Of a stretch of DNA of 64,000 bases, positions 51,581 to 63,227 are shown one piece after another. A program made the translations under genes and the position numbers. The DNA is taken from assembly GCA_964020155.1 (NCBI GenBank), contig OZ026548.1, positions 3,177,397 through 3,241,396 on the forward strand. Direction: 5' to 3'. Below the pieces are notes generated by a model. The model ran no database searches and was not told the DNA's origin. It worked only from the letters and a program-made list of their open reading frames with translations. The stretch comes from Chondrilla cf. caribensis. Its lineage: Eukaryota; Porifera; Demospongiae; Chondrillida; Chondrillidae. Position 1 is the stretch's first letter, and the number at the start of each line of letters is the position of its first letter.

Positions 51581-51910
51581 ATTATTAAACCTATCTATAA
51601 GTCTACATCTGACCTAAACAATTACAGGGGCATTCTCTAACTAAACATGTTGGGTAAAATTATCAATATCTCAAATAAAGATTTTATAAAGCTTTGATAG
51701 CATCCCACATCATAATTCGTGGCACAGACTACAAGAATTAGGGATTAATCACAAGATAACCAGAATCCTACACTCAATGTATGCCAAAAGCAGAGCTAGA
51801 GTATTGACCAACAACATGCCACCTTTGTGATTCAGGAACAAAGTACAATCTGTTTAATGTTTGTAGATGAAATTGTCCTTTTGGCAAATACACTGAACAT
51901 GCTGCAGGCA
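51581..51910 (+). pseudogene. Degenerate non-LTR reverse transcriptase, unit 4
   Basis: Same relic as in unit 2, including the shortened 3' end. Confidence 0.7.
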
Positions 51911-52151
51911 AAGTATAGTAGGTAAGTGGAAGAAAGTCCTTATATCCTAATGTTTACTCAACATGTACTGGTGAAGATTCCATGCCCATTTCAGTTTCAT
52001 GTTGGAAGGTGGGATGTTGATGGCAGAGGAGAACACATCTAAGATACACACACATAATATCATACATATGTATACACAACACACACACACACACATAATA
52101 TCATACATATGTATACACAACACACACACACACACACACACAAACACACAC

Positions 52152-52210
<59 letters not shown>

Positions 52211-52399
52211 CATACACACACATACAAAAAATACACACACACATACACAAACACACGGGTGCCAGCACACATGTAAACATATACACACAGCTAATTTTCA
52301 CAGTATCTAACGGAACTAATACCATGCACAATAGGTAGATTTGCTTGTTCGTACTGAACATATAACATGCAATAATCTCATATATGTATCCTGTTCGGA

Positions 52400-52460
52400 T
52401 GTGCTGCAGCAGATATAAGGTGTTTGTCTAATTAGTTAACACTTAATCTGCTGCAGTATG
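52400..52460 (+). ncRNA. Pre-miRNA-like hairpin, unit 4
   Basis: Same as the unit 2 hairpin. Confidence 0.4.
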
Positions 52461-55400
52461 CCTAGGCAGGATACAACTCAAATAAAATGCCTTGGTATAG
52501 ACAATTTATACACCTTGTCTCATATACAATAGCATACGAAATAGAAAGTGCTTACCAATTTCCCACCTGGTTCTCAATCAATTGATCTTAACAATGTGAA
52601 CCTGTCTGAAGACCTATGCTGCACCACATATCAGGGCAATCTCGTCTTTGATCCACATAATACCAATCACCCAAAAACCAGGATCCAAATCCCCTTCACT
52701 GACTCTCAGACTGTCAGACTGTAACTTCCACAATAATCACCATTACTACTTCATTGATTTCACCATAATGAAAATTACCTTGTCTAGCATGAAGCCTGAC
52801 ATGATGCACCTAGTAGTACAGTACATCTTATGTTTCAATTGTAGCAAGCAGGGATTTTGTCAGAGTGGTAACTTTCTTTTGAGAGTGTATGTATTTGCTA
52901 AAAGGGTACATACTGAGTAAGTTGTACTGCACTCTCTGTGTAGGTGAATAAGCACACAGAAAGTATAATACATACCACATTTAGGAGTAAACAATGCCCT
53001 TCAGTACAGATCAACCCACTTTGGGAGTCATCTGACCATAGGACATTTCCAAGTCCCAAATTTCAAACTACAGCATAGGGCATTTGTATTAGATACCGCC
53101 AATGATATCCAAGAAAAGGAAAAGAATTGTACTTTGTGGATCTTGAGGCTTTTGCATCAAATACACTGTGGAGATGAAAAGCCCATAACTTTTTAACATG
53201 TATGTACAGTACAGAGAGTGGGAATAGGTACAGTAATAATAGTGAAACCAAACTACGGGGACAACTAGCAGGTGGAGTGTTTATCCGCACTTGGGGAATT
53301 CAAGGGTAAAAGTCAACTTCCAACAAGCTAAGAGTAAATAGTAGTAGCATATGGAACCTTCCCCACCCCACCCCATGGTCATCTGTGTACCTAATCAAAG
53401 GGTGTAGTTTCCACAAGAAGACTGCAAATCACATCACAACCAGTACGCAACAGGATGTGGGGATGTGAACTTCCTTTATGTGATGGCTGAGTGGTTTCTC
53501 CATTAAGTTAGCATAAACAGAACATGTAAGGCTTGATGACTAGCAATGGCATCCGTATGGATTGGAAATCTCATTAAACTTTCACACAGTCAAACACGAA
53601 CTGTCTATGAAGGACTGTACTTGCAAGAGAGTTGCACCATACCCCTAAACATGACAGTATGTAGTCCTTGTGCCCTTGTTCCCATATGTCACTTCTGCTG
53701 GATTTAGCTATGATGTAATCTGTTGCACGTACAGGGATTATCTATAATACAAATTATTTCAAAATAAAATTAAAGCCTGCCCGAAAGGAAAGAATCGCAC
53801 TCCACAAATCAAAATTGTAGATGTCGAGTATTTAATTTCACCAAATACACACAGAGATGAAATATATCCATAATTCTCTAACATGTACGTACAGTACAGA
53901 GAGTGGAACTTGAGTGGAGGGGGTGGGTATTACGTAACCCCACAATCAAGGTTCAGGGTTCATCAGGGCGGAGAGAATGATTGCAAGTGTCAAAGAGTGA
54001 ACCATATACTGACGTGAGATTGTAGCATGTCTGAATCACACTCTATATCAGTACTGTAGATGCTGAGTGTTTTGTACCAAATACAGTAGAGATATTATAT
54101 GCCTCCAATTCTCTAACATGTACATATTGTACAGAGAGTGATAATAGGTACAGTGATATATTGAAACCAAGCCACAAGGATAACTTGAAGAACGATAAAA
54201 AACTATAACACTCTGTACTGGTAATGTTTAGGCGGGGTTATGGTAGGAGGGCACAATGTTCATCTGTAGAATGGAGATGGGGTTATCATCCTCACTAGAG
54301 GACTTCAAAGGTAACAGTCCACTTTAAAAAACAGCTAAGAGTACAAAGTGGAAATATACAAAGTTTCCCTGTACTCCACCCCCATCTATGGGGATAATCT
54401 GATGAGGGAGTTTGCCCCATAAGTCTTCTGGGCATCCCAGCCAGCACACAACAGGATACTTGTGGGAATGTACATTTCCTGTATGTAGGGTTGAGTGGTT
54501 TCTCCAATAACCTAGCATAAACAGAAGATGTAAGGCTTAGCAAAGACTGGCAATGGCATTCATATGCATTGAAAGTTCTATAGCAGTACAGTACTTACTC
54601 AAACACTTTCCTTATACAGTCTCAGACACAGTATAATAGTTTGTATAGATGTTTAATGAAAGATTTTCACACAATCCAATCTCAAAAACAGTCAAAATTA
54701 TAACTATTATCATCATAATTATAGTAGTACAATAAATTAATTACATTTGCAAGTACAAAACCTGCCATTATACACTGTACATAGACTTCACATGTTAGTA
54801 TTATACATACACGTAATGTTAACATTGCAGACTCTATGTAACAGATAAGCAAATTAAGGAAATACATACACTTCAACCATGCAGACTATACAATAAAGAC
54901 TCAATATTATCACCATATTAAAGATTATATGTCATGTACATACATAATACTCAATACTAGGACTAAATAAGAAAATTCTCAACAACTATGTACTGCACAT
55001 AAAGTGTGCAAATCAGGGTATGAACAAACAAGACATTCACCAGTAAGGTTTGATCACTCTACATGGTCAACACATACAGTGAATTCTCGTTAATCTGCCA
55101 CTGCTGTACCCGCCAAATCTTTAAACCCACCACAATTTCCCAATACCAATATAATGTACATACAAGTACGTACCAATGGATATCCAGTTAATCCATCAAA
55201 TGCGTTAATCCACAATATTCTTCGACAACGAATTGCACAGATTAACAAGACTTCACTGTATGTGTATGCATATGTGTCTATTTGACTAAAACACTATTTA
55301 TAAACCTAAACTTATATCATCTTGTACATACGTATGTAAATTATAACAATACAGACTATCAGAGTTATGATATGGAGTGAACCAGTTCAGAGCTTAGGGT

Positions 55401-55913
55401 AGGAACACTAACTGTTTACTTGTATGATCTGGGAAGACAGAGGAAATGCTCCCCTCCACTCCCTTTCCTCACAACAACACCTTGCATACACTGCACTGTG
55501 TGATGGTACTACAATACTACGTAGGATTTTACTCTGGGACTTGCATATGTTTGGGGGAGGGGGAGTGGCTCACTACAAACTATTATGGTGATCAACTTTA
55601 CATCAATTCTACTTTGTCAAAGGTATCCTTTTTGGAAGGAATGGGGAACATACCCCAAATTTCCCCCTAAGTAAACCCTCCTTGAGTATGTACGTCCTGT
55701 TTGCTATGGTTGTACAATCAAAAGATTGTACAAAAATCCCCCAATCTCCATTTTACTGATTACACCATATCCTGTGAGATGACCACAGAAACCATATGTT
55801 TAGCTGTCAGAGTACTATAAAAGGGGCAACAAAAGGGCAGTTGTCATCAGCAGCAAAAGAAAAATTATTGAAATTTGAAGAATAAGTGGCTTTCCTTACT
55901 AAATTCTACAGAG

Positions 55914-56200
55914 ATGGATCCAGTTGTTAAGAAGTGAGTACAACTTTTATGTAGCATATGAATATTAAGGAGGTCAATAGTGGGTGTCAATGTGCATGGA
56001 AATTTTCACCCTGCTGAGATTAATAACACTCATCGTTATGTACCAAAGTTATTATTGCTGTCTGAACAGTGTGAGGAAACTGGTGCTAATTGTATGCTTT
56101 TACTTTCAACAGATCAACTCAGGAACCTGCATGCAGCATCCAGATGAATACCAACCCAACAATGTCTGGTGTAACTCCTAGAAGCTGCGTCATATTGTGA
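55914..56200 (+). CDS. CaaX-box microgene, unit 4
   Basis: Exons 55914-55933 and 56113-56200, intron 179 bp. Coding bases identical to the other four. TATA box at 55816-55824; the sequence around it has lost a few bases compared with the other units. Confidence 0.5.
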
Positions 56201-56843
56201 ACGACTTTTTTACAAACAGACCCTGAAACTAACTGTCAACGCAGAACAAAACATACTGACAACATTTTGCCGATTTTGTGTGTCCTATGTCCTCGTCTAT
56301 TCCTTAATTTATTCCTAACTTTCATGTATTTATATTCCTATTTTTACAATGATGGTTTGAACGATGTGAATATTATATTATACCAGTGTGTGATAAAAAC
56401 AAGCATGTGATACTCCGTTACGTACGATTGATCCTATCTCGAGCGGCAAATTGTGAGGAAACTAATTTTATATTTATTATAAAAAATACATGGAATTTCC
56501 GAGGGAAAGTTGTAGGGGTAGTATGTTAGATCTAGCGGGGTAAGCATGGATATGCGTCAGTGATAAAGCGATGCAGCTGGTGTAGGCCCAATCAATGTTA
56601 TCAATTTGTCGACAGCTATATCGACTTCGATCCAGCACTAAACACAGCACAACCAAAGAGATCTAGATACATAACGTTGCTGTAAGGAGAGACCTAAATA
56701 CATAATAAAGTACAGAATTATTTACTTGGCGAGATCTTCGTAGCACGTTGTGCCGTTCTGTCATGCTAGAGCGTCCAGAAAATCCAAAGATCCGATGGAA
56801 CAATCAGAAATAGGTCACTACTAAGCCCCACACCGAGAGGCAT

Positions 56844-57262
56844 CAGGTATTAAATGCGTGCAAAACGCGTTAAGCCCCACCAAAATTAATACGACATTTA
56901 TATATAACTATACACTGTATAATATACTAAAGTTAGCGCAAGCCCCACAATACCACAGTAGTCATTACACCAGGTATGAAAGTATTGGTGTCATGTAGTA
57001 ATACAGCGCTTTATAATATTGTCTCGTTTACAGCCTCTTTTGAAAGTTTCCTTGTTGATTTTTCCTATTAGTTTAAGGTGGGTTTGAGTCTATATCATTG
57101 AATGAAGGGCTCCATTAAAGGTTATGAATCTGGATACTTAATATTCAGGCACTTATTTTATTAAACTGGCACTGCGCCTTGACCAATATTAAAAGTAACA
57201 AACATAAAATTATCGTTCCAATCCGTGGGGATTAAATCCTTTTTTTCGGGATGTATAAGCCC
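56844..57262. other. Satellite-flanking DNA
   Basis: Contains isolated AAGCCCCAC words and an ATACGACATTTATATATAACTATA block that resembles the sequence right of the satellite (59170-59200), as if one ancestral segment was opened by satellite expansion. No gene was seen. Confidence 0.4.
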
Positions 57263-59169
57263 AGAGGTTGTAAAGAGCACCGATCTACAACCAGTAGGTA
57301 CTATTTACCCTTTACACACACTAGTCCGTGGGGCTTAAATCCCTGTTTTTCGATTTTAAGCCCCACGAGCTGTTTGAAGCATTTATGTACATCTACCAAT
57401 GGATGTACAGTAGGTACTATGTATCTACAACTCACTCTTTACACACACTAGTCCGTGGGGCTTAAATCTCTGATTTTCAATATTAAGCCCCACGAGCTGT
57501 TTGAAGCATTTATGTACATCTACCAATGGATGTACAGTAGATACTACAGTGTCACCCGCTTAATTTACCGCCGGTTAATAGGCCAAACCGTTTATTGTGC
57601 CACAATTTTCTGGCACGAATTCATCAGTATGGGGAAAGTATACGCGTATTGTGCCAACCGCCAAATCCGCCATCCGCCATGTTTTTTTGGTTCCATTAGT
57701 ACGCGTTAGGTCAGTAACATTTATTAGGCCAAAGCTTTCCAGCGATATTCGTTTTCAAGGGAAGATGGCTAATGAGCGCAGAACAGATTCTTTGTAGCCC
57801 GAAAGCAAGAAATTTGTACACTTAAAGAAGTCAATCAGAAGTATAGCCAGGATGCGATCGCAGGGCATTTTTCACGCGAGTGTGCGCTCAAGATCGCTGG
57901 AAGAACAGTCAGCAACATTCTAGAGAGAAAATCTGAATCGGACTTCTATGGAATGTTACCAGGTGAAGGCCAAATGAGCAAGGAAGTCGATATTTATAGA
58001 AGAACCTGCGATGCGGTTTCCAACATCCATTACTGACGCGATACTTATCAAGAAGGCAAAGTAGCTTTCAGAGGGACTCAACTGCGAGGATTCTTTGCCA
58101 TCAGGCGGATGGTTGAACTGTTTTAAGTTTCTAGTACTGCACTTTTATGATGACACTGTGTTTACATGCATGTTTTGGAAGTCTTTTTACTGAAGTTTAT
58201 TTCTTCTGCTATATCTAATAATTATATTACATGTAGTCTATGTGAAATTAACATTGTACTGTGTAATAAGGAGGAATTGGATATTAGGCCAAAATGGATA
58301 ATAGGCCAAAATTTTCCAAAACCAAATGCGGCCAATTAAGTGGGTGGCACTGTATGTATCTACAACTCACTCTTAACACACACTAGTCCGTGGGGCTTAA
58401 ATCCCTTATTCTTGAATTTAAGCCCCACGAGCTGTTTGAAGCATTTATGTACATCTACCAATGGATGTACAGTAGGTACTATGTATCTACAACCCACTCT
58501 TTACACACACTAGTCCGTGGGGCTTAAATCTCTGATTTTCAATATTAAGCCCCATGAGCTGTTTGAAGCATTAATTTTATGTACATCTACCAATGGATGT
58601 ACAGTAGGTACTATGTATCTACAACTCACTCTTTACACAAACTAGTCCGTGGGGCTTAAATCCCTGATTTTCGATTTTAAGCCCCACGAGCTGTTTGAAG
58701 CATTTATGTACATCTACCAATGGATGTACAGTAGGTACTATGTATCTACAACTCACTCTTTACACACACTAGTCCGTGGGGCTTAAATCCCTGATTTTCG
58801 ATTTTAAGCCCCACGAGCTGTTTGAAGCATTTATGTACATCTACCAATGGATGTACAGTAGGTACTATGTATCTACAACTCACTCTTTACACACACTAGT
58901 CCGTGGGGCTTAAATCCCTTATTTTTGAATTTAAGCCCCACGGGTAGTTTGAAGCATTAATGTACATCTACCAATGGATGTACAGTAGGTACTATGTATC
59001 TACAACTCACTCTTTACACACACTAGTCCGTGGGGCTTAAATCCCTTATTTTGAATTTAAGCCCCACGGGTAGTTTGAAGCATTAATGTACATCTACCAA
59101 TGGATGTACAGTAGGTACTATGTATCTACAACTCACTCTTTACACACACTAGTCCGTGGGGCTTAAATC
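57263..59169. repeat. Satellite of ~125-bp units, 9 copies, split by a transposon
   Basis: The word CTAGTCCGTGGGGCTTAAAT recurs at about 57321, 57448, 58383, 58510, 58642, 58769, 58896, 59022 and 59149. Each unit has an internal dyad (GTGGGGCTTAAAT against ATTTAAGCCCCAC) able to form a ~13-bp hairpin, and a conserved TGTACATCTACCAATGG block. Units differ by a few bases. The array is interrupted by the pogo-family element at 57547-58352. Confidence 0.93.
57547..58352 (+). mobile_element. pogo-family element, 806 bp, with remnant CENPB-type HTH
   Basis: Ends CAGTGTCACCCGCTTAATT and, complemented from the right, CAGTGCCACCCACTTAATT; TA on both sides. Other satellite units show the empty site (GGTACTATG), so the TA duplication is directly visible. 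Inside, from about 57785 to 57990, an open frame reads ARKQEICTLKEVNQKYSQD, then IAGHFSRECALKIAGRTVSN, then ILERKSESDFYG. This is the shape of a pogo/CENPB N-terminal helix-turn-helix. The DDE catalytic part is absent, so it cannot move on its own. Near its right end the motif ATTAGGCCAAAA is repeated. Confidence 0.82.
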
Positions 59170-59215
59170 ATACGACATTATATATGGCTATGTATTACGT
59201 AATTTTCCATTGTAG

Positions 59216-60582
59216 CATACTCAATTGGCCATCTCGGCAAGTGAAAGGACATGCATCCTTGACGATGTCTGATGTGTGCAGCCTGCTGGCTAACAACTAC
59301 ATCTCTGGGGAAGTAATAGATTTTTATTCCTTGTGAGTTTATAATGTTACAGTCTAATGGTTATTAATGCAAAAAACAATTTGCATTATCTAACACTGCA
59401 CCTTCACAGCTATCTCAGCGCAAAGCACCCTTCCCAGGCATTCTGCCATTTATCATACAAGGTGTGGGAGAAAATCTCCCCAAGATCTTCCTACTTCACA
59501 AAGAGCAAACCACCAGATAGTGCTCTAATCTACATGATCTCAACCCTTATGTCAACAAATCCTGTTGCTCATGAGGGTGAGGCATGTACACCACACCAGG
59601 GAGATCTAACTGGGGATGGGTTCGTTCTTCCTATATGCATTCAGTGAGTGATTACATTGTCATTGGTGATGAGTCGACGTGAATTGTACGTACATATCAT
59701 TAAATTACTATTTTAACTGTTATACCACAGGAAACACTGGATTGTTGCCGTTTTAACACATGAAAGGTTTGATAATGTCAATGTGATAAAGGTCACTTTA
59801 TAATCCTAATATAATTTGTTTATAATAATATTATAATCAATTGCTACAGCATACTGTTAATGGATTCTATGAGGAGTCCAGCCCGCAGTCCTCCTGAAAT
59901 GTTTACGCAAGTGGGTTCAATCTAATGCAATACCCTTTATATGACAGTACAAATCATACACAACTGAACATTTAATGCGGATATGTGCACGGATGGGTAA
60001 ATGCATACCCGTTCTATTGATTACCCCACATCAACACTTCAAAGTGTGAAATCAAGAATGTTAATCAATGGTAATCAATAGCACTGCATAGGTGCACATA
60101 TTTAACAAACATCATATCAAGTTCGCAACTCATCCACTAAACGACTGTTTCCATTTAGTGGGTACGGGAATAGGTATGCCTGTACTACACCCCTTGAAAG
60201 TTCAGTTTTGTATGACTGCAGGATACAGTGCTAAAACGTTTTATCATTTTAGGTTACACAAGGCAGGAAACTTTTCCAGTGGGACTACCCTAGTGCCTGT
60301 GAATTATGTTCAGGTGCCCATGCAACACAACACATTTGACTGTGGAATACATGCCATGAAAACAATACTGCGTTTATATGAGGTATGTATCATGTTACAA
60401 TACAATTAATATGAATGTTCACAGTTTAATAATAACTTGCCATACAGACCAATCCAAAAACTGCTACAGATGTCATTGAGATGACCAGAAGCTTGACAAC
60501 ATCACGATCTGAGAAGTTGCATGGACAAATTTTGAGATGTGAACTTCTTCAATTAATATATGAGAATAGTACCGACAAATAG
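59216..60582 (+). CDS. Ulp1/C48-like cysteine protease, partial, frame-damaged
   Basis: Exons by eye: 59216-59332, 59410-59643, 59731-59791, ~59850-59940, 60253-60382, 60448-60582 (stop TAG). The catalytic triad is visible in order: His in KHWIVAV (59731 exon), Asp in ILLMDSM (59850 exon), Cys in NTFDCGIHAMKTIL (60253 exon), with the preceding Gln-type region VPMQHN. Ulp1-type proteases remove SUMO or similar tags, and such domains often accompany transposases of KDZ and other DNA transposons. Phase does not fit at the start of the 59850 exon, and after RSPAR the frame must shift by one to give LLKCLRKWVQSN. So this is either a decaying gene or one with small sequence errors. Any N-terminal exons would lie to the left of the satellite and were not found. 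The last exon overlaps the end of the KDZ gene on the other strand by 30 bp. Confidence 0.75.
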
Positions 60583-63227
60583 CATATTAAAAAACATTAA
60601 GTCGGAACACACAATTATTACGTATATTAGGCACCTTTTATAATTTTGTTGATTCCGATAATAGAGGAACAAACTGAGGTGTCGCATGAAATTACGGTGA
60701 TTCATATAAGACAACGATGACTTGAGGTTGTTTAAATCACTGTTGGCTTGTTCTACAACCTGCGTGTTGATATGTTGGTACTGTGGATAAGTGCTGATGT
60801 TATATCCTGTACATGCTGCAGTTTAAAAAAAGATTAGCATATTATTATTGCAAATCATGCTGACATTATGTCAGCATGCACAATATACTACTAAGGTCAC
60901 ATACCTGTATGGTTGTCGATATGGAATCTGTCCACAACAAATTTTGTATTTTGAAATAGCCGGGGATTTCTGTTCAATGCATACTTGTGTAAATTACAAG
61001 CGTTATCGTACACAATCACCTTGGGCACTGTGAAGATAGTAGCATGAAATATAAATACACTGCATACCTTATATAAAAATCAAAAGGACATACTTTCGGG
61101 AAATCTTGTCTGAAAAATAGTAAATTAAAGGTACATTCGGTGATTCACACTGCAACATTACTTCAAATCCATAACATATTCCTGTATTTAAGTTCAAGTT
61201 TTCACATTTAATGTGATTCAGAAGGTAATCTTGAATACACTCACCATGTGGACAGAATATTGTGAATATTCCTGGCAAAAGGGATGGATGGCTAGAGGAG
61301 GACTTGTTACAACGCATTGGCATTGATGCCAGCTTTTTATCAGCCAAATAGTGTCCTCGATCTCTGATGGGGGGCAAGCTGGGGAAAAAAGACTCACTTC
61401 TTTCTTCCTTACAGGCACTCTGTATATATGGAGGTTGTCCACTGAATGGTCTTAGTGCGTAGTCTGCAAGGAGGCCAATCAATTGACGGATTTCCTCGCT
61501 CAGGGAGACAGAACAAACAAGATTAAAAAGGCATGGGCTTCCTTCCTGTAGGATTTTCAACTTCTCTGGATTATCCCGAACATTGCTCCCTTTACAAATG
61601 CTCAACAACACCTGCCTCATCTCCATTGAAGGACGAATCCAAGCACATACCGCAGAAGGTGAAGAAATGGCTGCAATAAACTCTTGTAACTCAGAAGGAG
61701 GGTATTTCTCGTCAGCATACTGACTAATGAAAGTATGAAGAGATTGGCAAAAGGTAGAAGACATAAGCAAGTTTGTAAATTCGGTAGAGCTCAAGGGACG
61801 AGAAGGGGTTGCCTTGGACAATTTGGCCACTAATTTCCGAAGTGACGGATCACTTATGAATACCCTTTCACTGTACCTAGTAAAAATAGAAAGAAAGCCA
61901 AGTACATTCAGCCATCACTCCCTAGTTATAAATCACTGCCAGACGAGGTGTGCACTATCATCAATATACTGCACCTCAATCATTCCACTACCACAGATAT
62001 TATCGTAATATTGCTGCACAATGTAACTGTAACAATTATCGCATGAAACAATTAATGAAATGACTCATCTTCCACACTTCAACTCCTCCTGATCATGGCA
62101 GTCTACATTCATCAATGACTGCAGTGATTCACAGAAATGATGCCGGTATGCCAATGTGGTAGCATCACACAAAACTATTTGAGGACACGATAAACATTGA
62201 GGATTGGAACAAACAAACCCTTTCATTACATCAATATCTAAATTATCGATATAATGATACCATGAGGAACGAAAGTGGTTGTATGACACAATCTCCTCAA
62301 ACTCTGGAGGCAACGTGGAATATTTCCTAGCATGACGATCCTTCAACACCAGAAAGTAGCGATACAAAGGGCATCTACATTGATACAAAGCAAAAGAATG
62401 TGCATGACATTATGTGAAATCTACAAATGACACTAAATTCTATTTCACTGCAAACCTACCATGAACAAAATGCAAAAAATAGTCATAGACTACAAAATGG
62501 GTGATAAGGAATGATCCCATATTCAAAACTCCTTGAGATCCACCATCAAATGGCACTCTGCCCTGACAACTACTGCAAACTAGATCATACACTGTAGAAT
62601 GCACAAACATAGCAAGTGTAAGCAAATTGAGTCCAACTCCATTAGTGCATATTATGGTACAGTCTTGTACCTTCATGCAATCAGTCACATATGATAACAT
62701 TCACAAATGCATAAAATAAGGAATGCCACTCCCTCACACAATATGTACATACACACCTTTAACTGGTAGAACTTTACTCATGGTTATCATAGGATAGAGA
62801 CCAGCATAGCTCCTGTTCTTTTCAGGGCACAGAGACTGCTTACAAGTGGGACAAGCACTTCTAGAAGGGATTGCGTCTGTAAGCTGTAGTGGCTCATCCT
62901 CAATAGGTACATGTGGAATGGGGTCTCTAGATACACCTTTCACAATAGACGTGGATTGAGTTGTACCCCTGTTGGACTTCATAAATAAGAGTTGATCACA
63001 GATATTAAGAAGTCCATTTGGCAAGAGACGAATACTATCCTCATTCTGAGGTGTACTCAAATACTGTTGCACAAGATTGCGATGAGTGCAAAAACTCCTG
63101 CTCACACATGTAAAACATGAAAGGGCACTTCTTTGCACTCCTACCACAGCCAGTGTACTTTCTGAAACAACTCCCACTTGAGGCAATGTACCTGTTGGAT
63201 CCACTTCAAATAAGTCAGATCCATAAC
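60553..63227 (-). CDS. KDZ (Kyakuja-Dileera-Zisupton) family transposase-like gene
   Basis: Minus-strand exons: 63227-62757, 62591-62456, 62374-62078, 61876-61245, 61181-61094, 61027-60905, 60815-60553 (stop). The N-terminal part has paired cysteines (SRSACPTCKQSLC; DLVCSSCQGRVPFDGG; SNPQCLSCPQIVLCDATTLAY), as in the Cys-rich regions fused to KDZ domains. The core is GIFTIFCPHG joined to ICYGFEVM, then ESPN, TRFPE, then PKVIVYDNACNLHKY, FVVDRFH and NTQVVEQAN. The DDE-like acids are D (61005-61007), D (60930-60932) and E (60751-60753). KDZ proteins are RNase-H-fold transposases of a DNA transposon class. In the 61181-61094 exon the frame must change between ESPN and TRFPE: either one extra T in a TTTTT run or a 25-bp intron. 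No terminal inverted repeats were found, so it may be a host gene derived from a transposase. An upstream exon may lie at 63857-63960. Confidence 0.82.

Larger units (their letters stand above)
51318..56843. repeat. Tandem-array unit 4 (B type, right end truncated)
   Basis: Near-identical to unit 2 for most of its length; the last ~1.5 kb mixes features of A and B units (for example the longer microgene intron). Homology stops at GAGAGGCAT, within the CpG-richer block that precedes the normal junction, and satellite-like DNA begins there. Confidence 0.85.

Noticed and set aside
57263..59169. CRISPR-like array
   Set aside because: Units repeat over their full length with no unique spacers, in an intron-bearing eukaryotic sequence.
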